Notes: a model not told the origin generated them from the letters alone. Positions 1-10,129 are shown, counted from the stretch's first letter. The stretch: DNA of 64,000 bases from Symbiodinium natans (GCA_905221605.1 CAJNDS010002076.1:346463-410462); one strand, 5' to 3'. Numbers and translations are program-made.

Positions 1-109
1 CAGGTCTAAGTTCAAACTACCAAAATGTGTTAATGTGTGCGTGTATATACGTGAGTTATATGTATACAATATATGTGTGTACAATATGTTAGTGTGCGTA
101 CGCACTCAC

Positions 110-240
110 CCTCTTCAAGAAACGCTTCTTCATCTCCGGACGGAATGACATCGTTTGCAATTTGTGCAGCTGTTCTACGGAGGGTTGGGAACGCTGCAGG
201 CTGTTGAAGGCAGAGAGTTTCTTGGATACAACACCATAGG
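110..240 (-). CDS. Candidate internal exon, unknown protein
   Basis: On the minus strand an open stretch of 131 bases runs from an AG acceptor (complement of 241-242) preceded by a C/A-rich tract to a donor reading AGG|GTGAGT at 109-108. The frame reads KKLSAFNSLQRSQPSVEQ and ends HKLQTMSFRPEMKKRFLKR: hydrophilic, basic near its end, protein-like in composition. The donor falls between codons. No family recognised. The alternative acceptor CCTTCAACAG would shorten it. Upstream exons would lie at higher coordinates; none was identified. Confidence 0.45.
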
Positions 241-242
241 CT

Positions 243-805
243 TCAGAGGTTTTGGAGGTTGGGGTTGAGTTGTAACTTCAGACAGGCGGAGCTTATCTCG
301 CAGATCGCGGCGAAGCAGTCAGGGCCTTTCAGGCGAAACAACACGTGGTACTGAGGGCAGATGGAGACAGGGCCAGGTCTCCACGGCGAGAATGCCGGAA
401 TGCAGCAAAGCAGAACCCACACAACTATTGAACTTGAGAGCACTAGCAGTATGTTCTACAAATCGGCGTCGTGGTGACGTCAGTTGTTGCATCTCGAGGC
501 TTAATGCAGCACTCAGGTGGTGGACCTGTCGCCCTCACTCGGTCGAGCCTCGTTCACATGCTCCGAAGTGCAGTCGAGCCTCTCACTCTTCACATTATCG
601 CAGGTGCTCCGAAGTGTGGGGGTTGGGGGGGGGGGGGGGGGGGGTGACGAGCTTACCGCCAACTTCACGGCTTGAAGCTGTCCGGTCACTTAGGATGTGA
701 TCAAGGAACGTAGTTGGTCAGTACGACTTCAACACACTTCAACCCTGAGTTCTGCACGACCAAAGTCCCTAGGCGCTAGGCCAGAGGAGGGCAAACATAC
801 AGAAA
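243..805. other. No supported gene
   Basis: Open frames here have no protein-like character. A short duplicated motif (GCTCCGAAGTG, near 560 and 606) and a poly-G run of about 17 (near 625-642) are the only structure seen. Confidence 0.5.
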
Positions 806-847
806 GACACACACACACACACCCACCCACCCACCCACCCACCCACC

Positions 848-878
<31 letters not shown>

Positions 879-1017
879 CACACACACCACACACACCACA
901 CACACCACACACACCACACACACCACACACAGCACACACAGCACACACAGCACACACAGCACACACAGCACACACAGCACACACAGCACACACACACCAC
1001 ACACAACAAACAACACA

Positions 1018-1093
<76 letters not shown>

Positions 1094-1200
1094 CACACAC
1101 ACATACACACACATCACACACACACACACACATCACCAACACACACACACACACACACCACACACACCACACACACCACAACACACACACACACACATCA
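806..1200. repeat. (CA)n compound microsatellite
   Basis: About 395 bases of CA dinucleotide repeat with embedded CCCA, CACACACCA and CACACAGCA sub-repeats (about eight CACACAGCA-type units near 925-990). It creates His/Thr- and Cys/Val-rich open frames on both strands, which are artefacts of the repeat. Confidence 0.97.
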
Positions 1201-1270
1201 CATGTTCAGGGCACAGGATTAGTCAATGCACAAAGGCCCAACTGCAGTTCGGGTTCACACCGGACGAAAG

Positions 1271-1324
1271 TTTGTTGAGTTTCACACTGCGCTGGAGAGA
1301 TTCCTCATGGATGAAGACTTTGCG
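1271..1324 (+). CDS. Candidate micro-exon, unknown
   Basis: A 54-base stretch between an AG acceptor (1269-1270) and a GT donor (1325) reads FVEFHTALERFLMDEDFA, an amphipathic helix-like peptide. The downstream sequence turns G/T-rich (GGGATTGGGGTTTA), the pattern seen after other exons in this window. No family is recognised, and the exon is too short for a firm call. Confidence 0.35.
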
Positions 1325-1916
1325 GTTTTGGGATTGGGGTTTACAAGTTCAGGTCATTCCATGAGCTCTCTCCGCGTCTTTTGATCAGGTCCCACGCCAG
1401 GCTTGCAAAGGGTCATGCCAAGCAAGACTCAGTGGAAAGACGAACTGCGGTCAACTCCACGAAAGCATTGGAACTTCTGTTGTAGCCATGTGTTGTAGCT
1501 ATAGATGCGAAGTAGTTGTCAAGCGTGGACACCGCGGCTCCAGACATTCGCCGAAGAGGGCTGCAACGTTTGTTGCTCTAAGCCACAACTTGCGCAGCTC
1601 CCACTCATGACAGCGCTTTGAAACTTGCGTCACAAACCACGTTGTGACCTTTCAACGTCGATTCTTGAGATCTGTCATTGCCCCTTCAATCCTAAACTCC
1701 CAAGCCCTCTAGATTCTAAAGCCCTACACCGAAACCGCACAAACCCAAAACCGACCTCGAGACCTAAGCCCTAAACCTCTTAAAGCCCCTTACCGCCCTT
1801 ACAGCCCACAGTTCTCCTCAATTCCCAAACCCTCTTAACCCAACTCTATAGCTAGAACCACATCCGCGGCCTTCGGAGATTCATTTTGGGTACAGTAGTT
1901 CTCTATATTACAGTAG

Positions 1917-2047
1917 CCCTAAACCCTAAACCCTAAACCCTAAACCCTAGACCCTAGACCCTAGACCCTAGACCCTAGACCCTAGACCCTAGACCCTAGA
2001 CCCTAGACCCTAGACCCTAGACCCTCAACCCTAAACCCCAAACCCTA
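1917..2047. repeat. Interstitial telomere-type array CCCTAAA/CCCTAGA
   Basis: About five CCCTAAA units are followed by roughly eleven CCCTAGA variant units, then degenerate copies. The homogenised single-base variant suggests local tandem expansion rather than a capped chromosome end. A degenerate C-rich lead-in occupies 1680-1860. Confidence 0.95.
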
Positions 2048-2100
2048 GGGCCCCTTCTGGGTCCTGGCGTTTTCCCTTGATGCCTTGCGACGAGGCACAG

Positions 2101-2156
2101 TCCATGGCAGCCGACCTCGAGGAGCCCCTGGGATACCTGAAAATCATGTCTGGAGA
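2101..2156 (+). CDS. Candidate micro-exon between telomere arrays
   Basis: After GGCACAG (acceptor) the frame reads SMAADLEEPLGYLKIMSG and stops at a GA|GTAGGG donor (2157). The 56-base stretch has ordinary protein composition and lies exactly between the CCCTAAA array on the left and the TTTAGGG array on the right. No family recognised. The open frame also extends upstream (MPCDEAQ), so the acceptor could be earlier. Confidence 0.4.
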
Positions 2157-2157
2157 G

Positions 2158-2195
2158 TAGGGTTTAGGGTTTAGGGTTTAGGGTTTAGGGTTTAG
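2158..2195. repeat. TTTAGGG telomere-type array
   Basis: About five head-to-tail TTTAGGG units in the opposite orientation to the array at 1917-2047. The two arrays can pair as a stem around a ~110-base loop. Confidence 0.95.
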
Positions 2196-2329
2196 AGTTT
2201 GTTTGGGGGTTTTCAGATTGGGGGGTCCTTAGTATGAGACTGCCCTCCTATGGTTAGGACCCAAAAAACATCCTAATATAGAGAACTACGCAGATAGGGA
2301 CCTTCAGGGGCCTAGTGTTAATCTGGAGT

Positions 2330-2945
2330 TGTTATGAGCATCGTGAGCATCATGAACATCATGAGCATCAGCACCAGCCCCTGCAGGCCCGCGGCAAAGA
2401 GCATCATGGGCATCAGGAGCATCAGTTCCGGCCCCCTTTAGGTTGACTGCAGCAAGCATGATGAGCATCATGAGAACCTGCCCTTCAGGCACACATCCGC
2501 GAGCATCATGAGCAGCCGGCGCTGATCTCATGATCGCTTCTGTGCCTAAAGGGCCTGCGGAGATTGGGAAGCCACATGTGGTGGCCGATTCGGATGCTCG
2601 CTGTCGTGAACTGAAGGAGGCCGCTGATGCTCATGATGTTCATAAAAAGGCCGGCTGTGATGCTCACGCTGTTGGGCTCAGGGGGGGGGGGGGGGGGGGG
2701 GTGGGCGTTGATTCTCATGATGCTCGCTGATGTGCCTAAAGGGGCGGATTCTCATGAAGCTCATGATGCTCGCCGCCGTGGGCCTAAGGGTGAGGGAGCC
2801 GGCGCTGCTGCTCCTGATGTCAAGATGCTCGTTGCGGTGTGCCTGCAGGGGCCGGTGCTGATGCTCACGCTCGTGATGCTTGCTCCTGTAAACGTGCAGG
2901 GGCCGACGCTGATGCTCATGATGCTCGCCCTTGATGTTTGCTGCA
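2330..2945. repeat. GAGCATCA-type repeats in two inverted halves
   Basis: The left half (about 2335-2515) repeats GAGCATCATGAGCATCA-like cores. The right half (about 2610-2945) repeats the reverse complement, TGATGCTCATGATGCTC, with spacers such as GTGCCTAAAGGGGC and GTGCCTGCAGGGGCC every 50-70 bases. A poly-G run of about 18 sits near 2684-2701. Open frames here are translations of the repeat. Related cores occur at 34285-34395 and 57205-57545. Confidence 0.85.
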
Positions 2946-3006
2946 CGGGCCCGCGACTGCCATTCTTCATACTGGTAGTATTGGCAGCAGCGATCGTAGG
3001 GTTGGT

Positions 3007-3149
3007 TCAGGGCGCATTGCAAGGATTTTCTCGCAGCCGCGTCTCTGCATCAAAGATCCAAGCATCCTGCAACACAGAGAGGACCTCGTGCTCTGCCCGA
3101 TCTGCATGCAGCCGAACCTTGGCCGGCACTTGCGAGATGTGCTCCGGGC
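3007..3149 (-). CDS. Candidate 3'-terminal exon, unknown protein
   Basis: On the minus strand, after acceptor GCCTTAG, the frame reads PEHISQVPAKVRLHADRAEH, continues EVLSVLQDAWIFDAETRLRE and ends NPCNAP followed by TGA. The composition is strongly protein-like (charged helical segments). No family recognised. An overlapping plus-strand frame containing LCPICMQP is a weaker alternative. Confidence 0.4.
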
Positions 3150-3373
3150 CTAAGGCTCCATAGCGCTTTGGGTTTAGATTTGCAGCCAGTTCAGGGTTCA
3201 GGGGGGCCCAGGGCAAGTCGAGGCTGAGTTGGGGCCGAGGAAAGAGACTGCAAGCCTGGGGGTTACTTTGAGTCACACGCGACGCCTCGTGTGAAGTCGT
3301 AAATTGTGTGCACAGCAGGGGAATCCATTTCAAACGAAATCTGCGAATTAGCGCGGGCCTACCTTAGAATTAT

Positions 3374-4024
3374 TTGAAGTTGTATTCCTGCCCTGCTAAG
3401 AAGCATGGACCTACACTGAGTATGTCACCTAAATCAATATCTTCGCGCGCACTGTGGGGAAGCCGTCGGCAATCGATTCTAAAACAAGGCCTGCGTCAAA
3501 ACATTGATGCTGTATTTCTGCGCGTGCGCACTGCGGGAAAGCCATTCCGAACGAGTCCTGCCAAGTTTCAGAAGTTTGCCAAGAATGTGCTGTGGACTGC
3601 ATGTGCGCTTGGGAACTCGCTTCGCGACTGTGCTTCTCTGGCGCGACTTCGTGCGATGTGTCGTGACTTTTGGGCTGAGGAAATGTTATCGTCACTTTGC
3701 ACTGGCTTTGTGTTTCCCGCTTCCAGCCTCTTCTGGGCTCCTAGGCCCCAAGACCGCGATTCCCCAGCATCTCCGAGCCAAGGATTTACAAGTGCGTGGC
3801 TCGAGCCCTATGTGCGGACAGAGTTTCCGAAGGGGATTGTGTCTTCAGTACGCTGTAGAGTTTACGACAAGGGTCAGGGTGGGGGTTTGGTACTCGGAGG
3901 TTCGGGGGCCAGTTGTACGTGGGGCCATACGACCTTCAGTAGACCTCTACAGAAAGGTCGCCTCCCCAAACTTTCTGGAATGGCGAATTTGGTGTTAGGA
4001 AGCCATAAGAAAACTCCATACTAG
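3374..4024 (+). CDS. Open reading frame, hypothetical, doubtful
   Basis: A 216-codon open frame without an ATG at its 5' end (it opens at TTG). It is rich in Ser, Arg and Cys, with two similar segments (ACTGTGGGGAAGCC and ACTGCGGGAAAGCC) suggesting a local duplication. Two other frames are also open here, which weakens the call. No domain recognised. It could hold a real exon around 3500-3700 or be a gene relic. Confidence 0.2.
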   Translation: MKLYSCPAKKHGPTLSMSPKSISSRALWGSRRQSILKQGLRQNIDAVFLRVRTAGKPFRTSPAKFQKFAKNVLWTACALGNSLRDCASLARLRAMCRDFWAEEMLSSLCTGFVFPASSLFWAPRPQDRDSPASPSQGFTSAWLEPYVRTEFPKGIVSSVRCRVYDKGQGGGLVLGGSGASCTWGHTTFSRPLQKGRLPKLSGMANLVLGSHKKTPY

Positions 4025-4384
4025 GAACCCCCAAGGACTCCGACCCTTCATACGGAAGTCCCGTCCCACCTGGCCAGGTTTAACCAGCACATCGTTTCGA
4101 TGTTCGGGCTTGGTTAAGACACCTGCTGCCATTTGCACGATTGCTGACGGTAGCCCCAACACTTACAGCAGAGATAACTTTGAATCTGTGATGGCTGGGC
4201 TGGAAGTGTTGCAAGTATCGAGATGGACTCCGCACAAAAGCTACTCCACTTTGCAGGTCCGTGCGGTGACTTCGATTCTGGCTCTTTGCTTCTGCGCCTC
4301 CACTTTTATCACCTTGTCCCCAAACAAAGCCAATCTGTAGCATCCACAACCCCACATCCAGGCATCCCAATACCCTGAACCCAG

Positions 4385-4458
4385 CTCTTTGGTCGAGGCG
4401 CTGCTGCCCTGTAGCCACAACTACTGCATGGCTTGCTGCTCCGAATGGATCCGCCGGG
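4385..4458 (+). CDS. RING-finger micro-exon (partial)
   Basis: Between a CCCAG acceptor and a G-rich intron the frame reads SLVEALLPCSHNYCMACC followed by SEWIRRG. The PCSHxYCxxC...W spacing matches the central part of a C3HC4 RING finger (Cys-x-His-x2-Cys-x2-Cys), the core of many E3 ubiquitin ligases. The first and last cysteine pairs would be on neighbouring exons, and neither was found nearby. The donor is uncertain, perhaps G|GA at 4459. To the left lies a C/A-rich tract, to the right a poly-G tract. Confidence 0.5.
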
Positions 4459-4459
4459 G

Positions 4460-5340
4460 AGCCCAGGGAGTTCCGGGGGGGGGGAGGGGGGTTGTAGCGG
4501 AAGGGGGGCGAATGCTAGATGGTTGTTCAAGTTTAGGCAGCCGTGTAATTACTGAAGACTGTCATTCAATCGTGTGGGACGCTCCTTACGACTGCCATGG
4601 GCCATGGGATCAGCTTTGAGTCTGTGTAAAGACAGAGCCGAACAGTGGAGGGTAGGGGTGTCGAGTCGCCTTCTTCGCTGAGATCACAAAGCAGAGTGTC
4701 CACTCTGTCGACGCAGAATTACTGCTGCACCTTGGCAGCAGTCCGCCGAGCCTAGCTCGCCACAAATGTGTGCCCAAGCCAGGCTGCTCTAAACAGTACA
4801 AGAGTACGTGGCGAAAAGGTTTTGGTTGGGTAGCCGCGGTTTTTTGGTTTTTAGGCTTCAGGCAGCTTCGATAGTCGAAGGCTCTCTCGGACAGGTGAAT
4901 AGGTGTATCCCTTCGTGTCTCTTCAAGGCCAAGGGCCACGACTTCCGTCTAGATGGGTGAAGGACGGAGCAATGAGACCTGCGACGAACAGTTACGTTCG
5001 GAACTTCTTGCCGAAGACATGTTCACATGGCTAAGAAATGGCTTGAGCGAATTCGATGGCCTCGGAGTGCATGTGCCCTGAATACGAGGAGTCCTCAACT
5101 GTCTCATTTCTGTCATGATGACTCTTTGCGGAATGTCATACGCACCATGCAGCTCCACGCCCAAGCAGTCCATATTCCACGGTGCTGCCACTGTGAAACC
5201 AATCCAGAGCTCAGGTCATGAAGAACCATCCGATGGATTCGGTTGTGGAAGTCGTGGCCCCAGCCTCCAGAGAAAGTGTCGCATAGCTCTGCCTCAGGAT
5301 CCGTTTTCACAAGCTCGTAGCCTCAGATTGCTCAGGCACG
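4460..5340. other. No firm gene; weak coding-like frames
   Basis: A minus-strand frame near 4850-4940 (ALGLEETRRDTPIHLSERAF) and a plus-strand frame near 5027-5218 (MAKKWLERIRW...) have some protein character. Overlapping frames compete and no clear splice sites decide, so neither is called. Confidence 0.3.
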
Positions 5341-5486
5341 AACCCTGCAAGAACCCTGAACCGCCATTTCCTAAACCCCTTCCAAGGCTTGAAACCCCCT
5401 AAACCCCCTCAAAGCCCTTACCCCCTAAACCCCCTCAAAGCCCTAAACCCCCGAAGCCCCCTCAAAGCCCTAGACTCAACCTCCCA
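5340..5486. repeat. Degenerate CCCTAAA tract
   Basis: C/A-rich repeat of the type CCCCCTAAACCCCCTCAAAG, in at least three units of about 29 bases. It is complementary in character to the G-rich tract at 5574-5660 on the far side of a candidate exon. Confidence 0.8.
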
Positions 5487-5495
5487 AGCTGCCAG

Positions 5496-5573
5496 GCCTT
5501 CCTGGCGGCGCAGCCAGAGCGGCGCCGTTCGGAGCAGGAGCCCCCACCGAACCAGCCAGAGAGAGATTCATAA
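5496..5573 (+). CDS. Candidate exon, unknown
   Basis: After GCCAG the frame reads AFLAAQPERRRSEQEPPPNQ, PERDS, then TAA: 25 residues, hydrophilic, Pro/Arg/Glu-rich. It could be a terminal exon, or continue through a GA or GT donor just before the stop. It lies between a CCCTAAA-like tract and a TTAGGG-like tract. Confidence 0.3.
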   Translation, partial: AFLAAQPERRRSEQEPPPNQPERDS

Positions 5574-7079
5574 GGGTTAGGGGGGGGGTCTTAGTATGGC
5601 CCCTTTAGGGGGTGGGGGGTTTCAGTGCTTTGGGGTTGAAGGGGCTTAGGGTAGCACCATGGTTTGAGTTTGGTTGTTTTTGTTAAGAGTTCAAGGCTCT
5701 TGAGGGAGAGGCTCGGAACCAGGGCAGCCGTGCTTTCTTGTGCCCTCGGATCAGGTGCTCAACTTCAACGGCCACAATATACCCCTAAATTCCCCTTTGA
5801 TAAAACTTCTCTTTGAAGGTTTCGTTAGAGCCCGCTTTCCAGGGCTTCAGGGCACCTCGGGGACGGATCCGGTTTGTATGATGTGTTTTCATGCTATAAG
5901 AATTTGCTCTCTCTCTGTCTCTTTTTTACAAGCTAGGTTCCCTTGGTAACATGAAGGCCCTCAAAAGGACTCCCATCATTTTCTAGGCGGGGGGGAGGGG
6001 GAGCTCCAGTTTTCCGGAAAACCTCGCTTCGAGGAGCGTCAAGACATGGACCAGAGAGACAAGCTCAGGCCGGGATCCCAACGTGGGCAACACCACAGCA
6101 GGGATGAAGTGGGCCGACAGAGCCTACCCTCCAGAGTGCATTCACGCTTCGTTGCTATGATTCGTGATTTTTTTGCTTAAGCAGTAGTATGAATGAGCGC
6201 CGGTCCCACCTCGCAACGCTCTTAGCAGCAAGCTCCTGGAGTTCTTAGCTCCTCGGAACTCTCTCTGCAAAACCTCCCGTAGGCAAAGTCTTTAAACAGA
6301 AGTTTGATTGAGCAGGCATTGGCCCCCATGCCACCCGCACTCCTCTCACTCGCACAGTTTTGCTCTCCCCACTTCCGGCCCAGGCTCGGGCAGAGTGGGA
6401 AGCTGGCATGGGTCCTGGAAAGTTGCATCAGGATGCGTCAGGATGTTACACGCCTCAGCGCTAAGATCGCACAATGGAGCTTGCTCTAAATTATGGTCTC
6501 CGCTCGGGTCGCTCTTTTGAAACACCGGCCATCATAATGTAGGTACCGCAGACCGTATTATCGAGAATTGTAGAAGGCCGCCTCTCTGATATGGGGTCCC
6601 CTTTGGGGGTACCTTCTTCAAACAGGGACCTCCGTTTTTGAAACACGTGAAAATGACTTGTAGAACTATGTATGCATACATATACATATAAACATATATG
6701 TATATATGTATGTGTGATATGCAGAGCTGCATGCCATTCCGAGCGCCCAAGCCTTTGGCAAGAGAGGTCCGCGACTTTTGCACCATTGCCGCCCCACCTC
6801 GGGTGGCGAGCCGGGGTGCCTGAAGGCATCGTAAGCTCAGAGGTGCATTGGTGCATTCACATGGCTAATACCTCGTAGTGGTTCTGTGCAAGTACTGTGG
6901 TTCAAAGGGATGACCAATAACTGTGCTGAGTTGTGGCCTGCAGGGCCGAGAGGTGAGAAGTCTCGGCATTGGGCACTGGGGCCTTTAGCGGATGACTTGA
7001 ATGACAGCTTCAATCTGCAGGCAAGCGGGCGACGTATGTTGGTTTAAGCAGGTGAGAGGAGAGAGATGGCGGTCCTACG
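5574..7079. other. Non-coding stretch
   Basis: G-rich telomere-like sequence at 5574-5660, an AT/GT microsatellite near 6668-6715 (ATACATATAAACATATATG type) and no convincing exon. Confidence 0.5.
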
Positions 7080-7323
7080 GCCATATCTCAAGAGTCCGCG
7101 TGGTTGTGCGTAGCGTGTTCTCTCGGCTGGCGCCGAAGCGCAAGATCTTCTACAGAATCACCAGCGACAAGTCCCCAAACCTTGCAAGCTTCGAAACCTC
7201 GGAGTTGATAAGAACACAAAAAGCCCATCAGAAGGCCATGAAACTCGACTTGGGCTTGTTGGCCGAGGCCCCGAGGTCCCGCGCCGGCGATCACAGGCGC
7301 CCTCGAAAGCTCGAGGGCTGTTA
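7080..7323 (+). CDS. Candidate exon, unknown basic protein
   Basis: An open frame reading SVFSRLAPKRKIFYRITSD, then TSELIRTQKAHQKAMKLDLG, ends in TAA at 7321-7323. It is Lys/Arg-rich and lacks low complexity. Telomere-like G-rich sequence begins just after it (7325-7460). The 5' boundary is not clear, and no family is recognised. Confidence 0.3.
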
Positions 7324-7890
7324 AGGTGTCTCAGGATTCAGGGATTTAGGGCATACAAGTGGATGATACTGATAGCGGATGCGAATTTAAGGGGCTGAGG
7401 CTCTGAGGGGTTGCAAGGTTGAGGGGCCTTGGGGCTTCAGGGGTTGGGAGTTTAAGGTGTTCGGCAGAGTAGCTTTCGGGGCACAAGGTCACAAGGTTTT
7501 GAGTAAAACTGACTCTGGCAAAGATGTGCCAATGCCCGAAACCTCTCTTTGAGTTGCGGGTTTGAACCTCGGACAAGCGACAACACCCACAAATGTTTGT
7601 GGACTGAGCTATTTCTCCAAGTTCATAGGCCGCTGAGAGCAGCTTCTACCTGGAAACCTCATTGCTGCATTGGGAAGATTCGGAAGAACTACTTTGCTTA
7701 TCAACAGTCCTCCACTTGAGGGCGAGTCCATCGCAAATCCTTAAGGAGTGAAAATGCCACGGGGCGTGTTTATCTTGGATCCGTTCAAGCAGCTCGGAAA
7801 CAGCTCAGAAAGCCCCTGGTGCTGTAAAGTTGCTGTAGTTGCTATAGTCAGTGCAGGTCATTGCTCAGGTGCGCGTCGCACCTTGGTAGG

Positions 7891-8679
7891 ATGGCGACGG
7901 CTGGGGTGACATCAGCTGCAGTGATGTCGGCTGCTGTAGCCACCGCACTGCACTACGCATCTCAAGGCGTCGAGGGCCTGAAGCAGGGACACGCCTTGAT
8001 TGTGGGAGATGCATCAGCCGTCTTGCGATGTGGTCACGTCAGAGGCCACAGCGATTTCCGGCGAGAAGATGGCATTAGCATTCTGACGCCTGCCGGAGCT
8101 GAGACCGTCCGCCGGCACATGAACATGGACGGCATGACCCTGATTGGAACTGATGGAATCGTCTGTGCCAACCACATTTATGCCAATCAGCTGCCTCAGT
8201 TGGGCACCGGCGGTTCACGCACTGCGGCGTCCATGTGGTTCTCCATGGAGGTCCCTGGGTGCATGGTCTTGATGATCTCGCAAGATAGTCCCGGCACGGT
8301 TCAGAAGTTCACAGCTGGGCATGCTGAACTCGTTGGCGCTGCTGACGGACTATGGCTGCAGCCTCTTTCGCAAGGAGCTGCTGCAGCTGCTGCAGCTGCT
8401 GCTCAAGCTCCCCTCAGAACGGCCCTATCACCGGGCTGGTACATCGTGACCTCACGCACCGGTTTGAATTGCCGAAGCTCCCACGTCCAAAAGACAGGCA
8501 GCGTAGCAAGGGGCCATCGCTTTCAGGTACTGGAGGTTCGTATGGGTCACGAGCTTGGAAACATCTTTGCTGCTTATGGCCCGGAAAGGATCTGGGGTCG
8601 TGCTGGCGTGGCGAGGCCTGAGTGGCTGGCGTTGACTGACAACAACGGGGGCATGAACGTGCAATTAGAAGTCCACTAA
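7891..8679 (+). CDS. DisA_N (DAC)-like nucleotide-binding domain plus SH3-like domain protein
   Basis: From the ATG at 7891 the frame encodes 262 residues and ends in TAA. Residues ~33-143 follow the layout of the DisA_N/diadenylate cyclase domain: QGHALIVGD (as in GxxxVVGD), then MDGMTLIGTDGI at the DGA position, then LGTGGSRTAAS at the (L)GTRHRTA position, then VLMISQDSPGTVQKFTAG as in VISxxxGxIxxxxxG. Active DACs make cyclic di-AMP using DGA and RHR motifs. Here they read DGM and GSR, so cyclase activity is doubtful and a sensor or degenerate role is more likely. An alanine run (~163-171) links to a C-terminal SH3-like segment (GWYIVTSRTGLNCRSS ... PEWLALTDNNGG, ~182-255). The start is the first ATG; the frame is open ten codons further up, so an upstream exon is possible. 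Confidence 0.6.
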   Translation: MATAGVTSAAVMSAAVATALHYASQGVEGLKQGHALIVGDASAVLRCGHVRGHSDFRREDGISILTPAGAETVRRHMNMDGMTLIGTDGIVCANHIYANQLPQLGTGGSRTAASMWFSMEVPGCMVLMISQDSPGTVQKFTAGHAELVGAADGLWLQPLSQGAAAAAAAAAQAPLRTALSPGWYIVTSRTGLNCRSSHVQKTGSVARGHRFQVLEVRMGHELGNIFAAYGPERIWGRAGVARPEWLALTDNNGGMNVQLEVH

Positions 8680-9070
8680 GCCGAAGCCCACCAAGGGCTT
8701 TCATCATGGGCGCTTGCCTGGAGCAACCTACTCGTACCCGAAAAGAGCGTGAGCAGAGTGCGTGTGCGCGTGTTTTGTGGATGCGCAAGTTTCCAAGCTC
8801 AGTAGGGATTGCGCTGCCAAGCAGCTGATTGCGTTCTTCTTCAGGCTGGCATCAAGGTCGTACCTGCAATCCTCAAGCCAATGACCTCCGCAATGCTTCG
8901 CTCCTAATCAATATTCCCAAAACTTCGAAGCCCTGCAGGCAGAGCGCCTTGTCTAGGATCCGTTTTGACTTCGAAGCTTAGGAGTTTCGGCTGTAGAGTT
9001 TAGGGTTCTTCGACCCTTACTCAGATCCTACAAGCACCTCAGCTCCCGGATCCCGAGCTCCCGAACCTCA
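8680..9070. other. No gene seen
   Basis: A short 3' flank of the DAC-like gene followed by C/A-rich, telomere-like sequence. No polyadenylation signal or RNA gene recognised. Confidence 0.4.
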
Positions 9071-9074
9071 AAAG

Positions 9075-9130
9075 CTTCTCTCCACCGCGAGGGCGTGGCT
9101 CCCGAAGAGGTCTCGGCGAGACAGTTCCAG
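9075..9130 (+). CDS. Candidate micro-exon, unknown
   Basis: Between CTCAAAAG and CAG|GTGGGT the frame reads SLHREGVAPEEVSARQFQ. Both splice sites are canonical, and the peptide is hydrophilic and protein-like. The left flank is C-rich and the right flank G-rich. Confidence 0.35.
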
Positions 9131-9360
9131 GTGGGTGGAGTTTAGAAGTCAGGTTAAGGGGGCTGAGAGCTGTCGTGCTCAAGAGGATGCTCCCCCCCCC
9201 AAGCAATGCTGAAGCTCCATATCCTACTGCATGGTCGCTGACGCTTTAGTTGTTGGGCCGCAGGCCGCTAGGGTTGTTGGCTGCATGTCAGGTCATCTGT
9301 ACAATTCACGGATTCCTCTGGGCTTCTCTCGTGGTATCTCTTTCCCTTTCGAAGCGCCAG

Positions 9361-9430
9361 GCCAATGCACGGCATGCGCGCCCGGCGCGCGACCTGCGCG
9401 AGGAGCGCGATGCGCGTCAGAACGCCCCAG
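9361..9430 (+). CDS. Candidate exon, charged helical segment
   Basis: After GCGCCAG the frame reads ANARHARPARDLREERDARQ then NAP, ending at CCAG|GCTCCC, a GC-type donor. The dense Arg/Asp/Glu/Ala content suggests a coiled-coil or linker helix. It is followed by a TTTGAGGG tandem repeat. Confidence 0.35.
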
Positions 9431-9479
9431 GCTCCCAGGCTCGATGAGGGAAGCAAGGGGGATGAGGAGTTCAGGGGTT

Positions 9480-9545
9480 CAGGTTTTGAGGGTTTGAGGG
9501 TTTGAGGGTTTGAGGGTTTGAGTGCTTGAGGTTTGAGGGCTTGAG
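9480..9545. repeat. TTTGAGGG tandem repeat
   Basis: About seven degenerate TTTGAGGG units, a variant of the telomere-like motif, on the right side of the preceding candidate exon. Confidence 0.85.
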
Positions 9546-10129
9546 GGAAAGAAAGCTTCAAGGGCGCTTTACGAAGGTGTCCAGGGGCTAAGGGTTGTTT
9601 TAAGCACAATGGCGGGACCCCGGACCACTAGAGCTTTAAGGGCTTTCGGGGCTTCTAAACAGGGCTTCCAGTGCTTTGAGGGGAGAGATGAAGGTTCTCG
9701 GAGGGTCTGTTCACCCATAAGGCTAGCTTCTCAGCCGGTTGGAGATGCTTTAAGAACGAGGACCTATACAGTTAGACATGGTGGCAGCTTGCGGCTTGCC
9801 TCAATTTCACATCGAGCGTAGGAAGAACGTACAGAAACCTAAATCCATCTGACCGACCATCAACGAGCAGCGCGTCTGTCGCTTACTGTAAGCCGACTGA
9901 AACGATGAAAGTCTGCAACCTACTGGCATGACATCCGCAGCCGCAAGGCATGGAGAACCCAGTTCAAAACGCCGAGTTTTTGCTGAAGCATGTGATTGCC
10001 CACATCTTGCTTCGACAGGGACATAGTCGCAGTTGGGATTGATGCAGCGTGTGTATACATTGTCGCTGAGCAAATTGCAGATTCAAAGAAGAGGAGCACA
10101 AGCATGTTGAGGATCAGAGTTTCTATCCC

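Larger units (their letters stand above)
1895..2289. mobile_element. 16-bp inverted-repeat-bounded segment with converging telomere arrays
   Basis: GTAGTTCTCTATATTA at 1895-1910 recurs as its exact reverse complement at 2274-2289. Between them lie a CCCTAAA/CCCTAGA array, a ~110-base GC-richer insert with a candidate micro-exon, and a TTTAGGG array, so the whole 395-bp segment is largely self-complementary. It resembles a MITE or foldback unit, but no clear target-site duplication is visible and an exon inside would argue against simple insertion. It may instead be two intron ends derived from related inverted-repeat sequences. Confidence 0.45.

Noticed and set aside
729-1196. Long Cys/Val-rich and His/Thr-rich frames
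   Set aside because: They are translations of the (CA)n microsatellite in several frames, with no flanking coding sequence.
1917-2195. A true chromosome end
   Set aside because: Arrays are short, inverted relative to each other and internal; degenerate copies occur throughout the window.
2938-3153. Plus-strand zinc-finger exon (LCPICMQP)
   Set aside because: Only one Cys pair, and the minus-strand frame over the same bases is longer and ends cleanly in a stop.
7544-7575. GGGTTTGAACCTCGG as a tRNA B-box
   Set aside because: No acceptor stem or cloverleaf could be built around it.
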